A stretch of DNA of 6,801 nt from a bacterium (GTDB lineage: Bacteria > SZUA-182 > SZUA-191): contig QIEW01000318.1 in the NCBI GenBank assembly GCA_003230535.1, forward strand, positions 1 to 6,801, in the 5' to 3' direction. The notes under the pieces were generated by a model that was not told where the DNA came from, searched no databases, and was given only the letters and a program-made list of their open reading frames with translations. The translations under genes were made by a program, and so were the position numbers. Shown here piece by piece: positions 5,959-6,801 of the stretch (the first letter of the stretch is position 1; the number at the start of each line of letters is the position of its first letter).

Positions 5959-6378
5959 ATGTTAGTCCCCAACAAAGTCAAATACAGAAAACAGCATCGC
6001 GGTCGGATGAAGGGGGTGTGCCGACGCGGCTCCACCTTAAGTTGCGGCGATTATGGGCTGCAAGCGCTGGAACCCGCCTGGATCACTAACCGCCAGATAG
6101 AAGCCGCCCGAATTGCTATGACCAGACATATAAAGCGCGGGGGGAAAATCTGGATCAAGATCTTCCCGGATAAGCCGGTGTCTAAAAAACCTTTGGAGAC
6201 CCGGATGGGTAAAGGTAAAGGCGGGCCGGAGATGTGGGTGGCGGTGGTGCGGCCGGGCCGGATCATGTATGAAATGGAAGGGGTGCCGGAGGGAACAGCA
6301 AAGGAGGCTCTGACACTGGCGGCGGCCAAATTGGGAATTAAAACAAGGTTTGTGAGCCAAAATATGGGTTGGAGATAG
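5959..6378 (+). CDS. rplP: 50S ribosomal protein L16
   Basis: L16 is a late-assembling 50S protein that helps place tRNA in the A site and interacts with the central protuberance. The 139 residues are of normal length. [19 protein letters not shown] opens the chain. [20 protein letters not shown] (37-56) and the functional loop [20 protein letters not shown] (82-101) are conserved, the latter holding the Arg that is hydroxylated in E. coli. The chain ends with KLGIKTRFV. The ribosome binding site is a modest TAGGTAG upstream of ATG. The rpmC start codon follows 2 bp after the stop, a normal tight junction. Confidence 0.98.
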   Translation: MLVPNKVKYRKQHRGRMKGVCRRGSTLSCGDYGLQALEPAWITNRQIEAARIAMTRHIKRGGKIWIKIFPDKPVSKKPLETRMGKGKGGPEMWVAVVRPGRIMYEMEGVPEGTAKEALTLAAAKLGIKTRFVSQNMGWR

Positions 6379-6380
6379 AT

Positions 6381-6567
6381 ATGAAGGGTGTAAATCTCAG
6401 GGAATGGCGGGAGGCGCCGCCAGAAGAATTAAAAACAAAACAAGTTGAGTTCTGCCAGGAGTTATTTGCCTTAAAGATAAGACACAGCTTATTGTCGACT
6501 ATCTTTCATACGTAAGCAGATTGCTCGGGTAAAGACCATTTTGAGAGAGAAAGGGATACAAACATAA
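6381..6567 (+). pseudogene. rpmC: 50S ribosomal protein L29, frameshifted with a probable small internal deletion
   Basis: L29 is a small helical-hairpin protein beside L23 at the exit tunnel. The first frame, from ATG 6381, reads [17 protein letters not shown], then QELFALKIRH, which is a good L29 N-terminal helix. It then runs into HSLLSTIFHT and stops at TAA 6513-6515 after 44 residues. The standard second helix, RKQIARVKTILREKG, reads in the +1 frame from 6511 to TAA 6565-6567. Compared with E. coli L29 (63 residues), about 6-7 residues around the GQL turn seem absent between LF and the RK motif. A loss of about 20 nt would explain both the missing residues and the frame change. It could be a true lesion, as L29 is dispensable in E. 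coli, or a sequencing or assembly error. The order rplP-rpmC-rpsQ supports the identity. Confidence 0.85.
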
Positions 6568-6594
6568 ATCGCAATGGTGTAAGTTTTTGCGTAT

Positions 6595-6658
6595 GTGGTG
6601 TCAGATTCTTCAAACCTGACACCCTGATTAGCCGTCAGGTCTGAGGTCCTGACGCCAC
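6595..6658. repeat. Nested palindromic repeat between rpmC and rpsQ
   Basis: Two hairpins stand side by side: GGTGTCAG/CTGACACC (6597-6604 with 6616-6623) and CGTCAGG/CCTGACG (6633-6639 with 6648-6654). The outer arms can pair instead: GTGGTGTCAG (6595-6604) with CTGACGCCAC (6649-6658), ten pairs including one G-T. It is a different family from the repeats upstream and REP-like in form. A further 6-bp hairpin, AGGAAT/ATTCCT, follows at 6660-6675. The rest of the 223-bp spacer is AT-rich and shows no gene. Confidence 0.75.
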
Positions 6659-6790
6659 AAGGAATGGAAATTCCTATATGTTCGAGTTAAAAAATATTTA
6701 AGTTATCATCGAAGCTTGATTCAGTGATCTATTAACTTTTATTTGGAGTATTTTAAGATATTCTGATATTTGGATAAAGGAAAGCCAAAG

Positions 6791-6801
6791 ATGGGTAACC
6801 G
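6791..6801 (+). CDS. rpsQ: Probable start of 30S ribosomal protein S17 (partial)
   Basis: Only MGN and part of a fourth codon (CG, compatible with Arg) are present. That agrees with a common S17 opening, with the conserved order rpmC-rpsQ, and with AAAGGA at 6776-6781 as ribosome binding site about 9 nt upstream. Too little sequence is present to prove the identity. Confidence 0.55.

Noticed and set aside
623-6360. Several minus-strand frames of 65-112 codons opposite the ribosomal and inserted genes
   Set aside because: All lie antisense to clear genes, look like low-complexity shadows of them, and show no recognisable domains.
6381-6515. A deliberate short L29 or programmed frameshift
   Set aside because: No slippery heptamer or stop-associated frameshift signal is evident at the junction, and residues appear missing as well as shifted, so a deletion fits better.
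1-6801. CRISPR array, tRNA, rRNA or phage attachment site
   Set aside because: No regularly spaced repeats, tRNA cloverleaf or integrase gene could be seen; the repeats present are palindromic spacer elements.

Overview
The window is a stretch of a bacterial str/S10 ribosomal protein cluster, all on the + strand. It runs: 3' end of tuf (EF-Tu), rpsJ (S10), one foreign-looking gene, rplC (L3), rplD (L4), rplW (L23), rplB (L2), rpsS (S19), rplV (L22), rpsC (S3), rplP (L16), a broken rpmC (L29), and the first codons of what should be rpsQ (S17). Order and protein sequences are clearly bacterial. No marker here fixes the phylum. The combination of moderate GC, loose gene packing and many small intergenic palindromes would suit an uncultivated or Gram-negative environmental lineage, but that is a guess.

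Layout. Positions 1-188 hold the tail of tuf, followed by a 127-bp leader. rpsJ (316-633) is followed directly, by an ATGA overlap, by a 318-residue gene (630-1586) that does not belong to the ribosomal set. It joins an N-terminal beta-sandwich-like region (concanavalin A/LamG or DUF1080-like) to a C-terminal nucleoside 2-deoxyribosyltransferase/TIR-like domain. That second fold is shared with nucleotide- or NAD-cleaving enzymes, including effectors of bacterial defence systems. The gene is visibly AT-richer than its neighbours. It is the most interesting item in the window: a probable accessory or defence gene that would share the transcript of the most conserved operon in bacteria.

From 1651 to 6378 the S10 operon order is normal and the proteins look intact. 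The spacers, however, are long for this operon and hold repeats. The rplC-rplD and rplW-rplB spacers share a 43-nt sequence (39 of 43 identical) that leads into different hairpins. The rplC-rplD spacer also carries a composite inverted repeat of the TCATTCCTGCGAAAGCAGG type, with a terminator-like hairpin and T run inside it.

From 6381 the L29 gene is split. Its first half reads in one frame and stops at 6515. The typical C-terminal half reads in the +1 frame to 6567, and about 6-7 residues seem to be missing at the junction. A further nested palindrome lies between rpmC and rpsQ.

The ribosomal genes together make the S10-S3-S19 and L2-L3-L4-L22-L23-L16-L29 components. They are probably co-transcribed from promoters upstream of tuf or in the tuf-rpsJ leader, although no convincing promoter can be read here.
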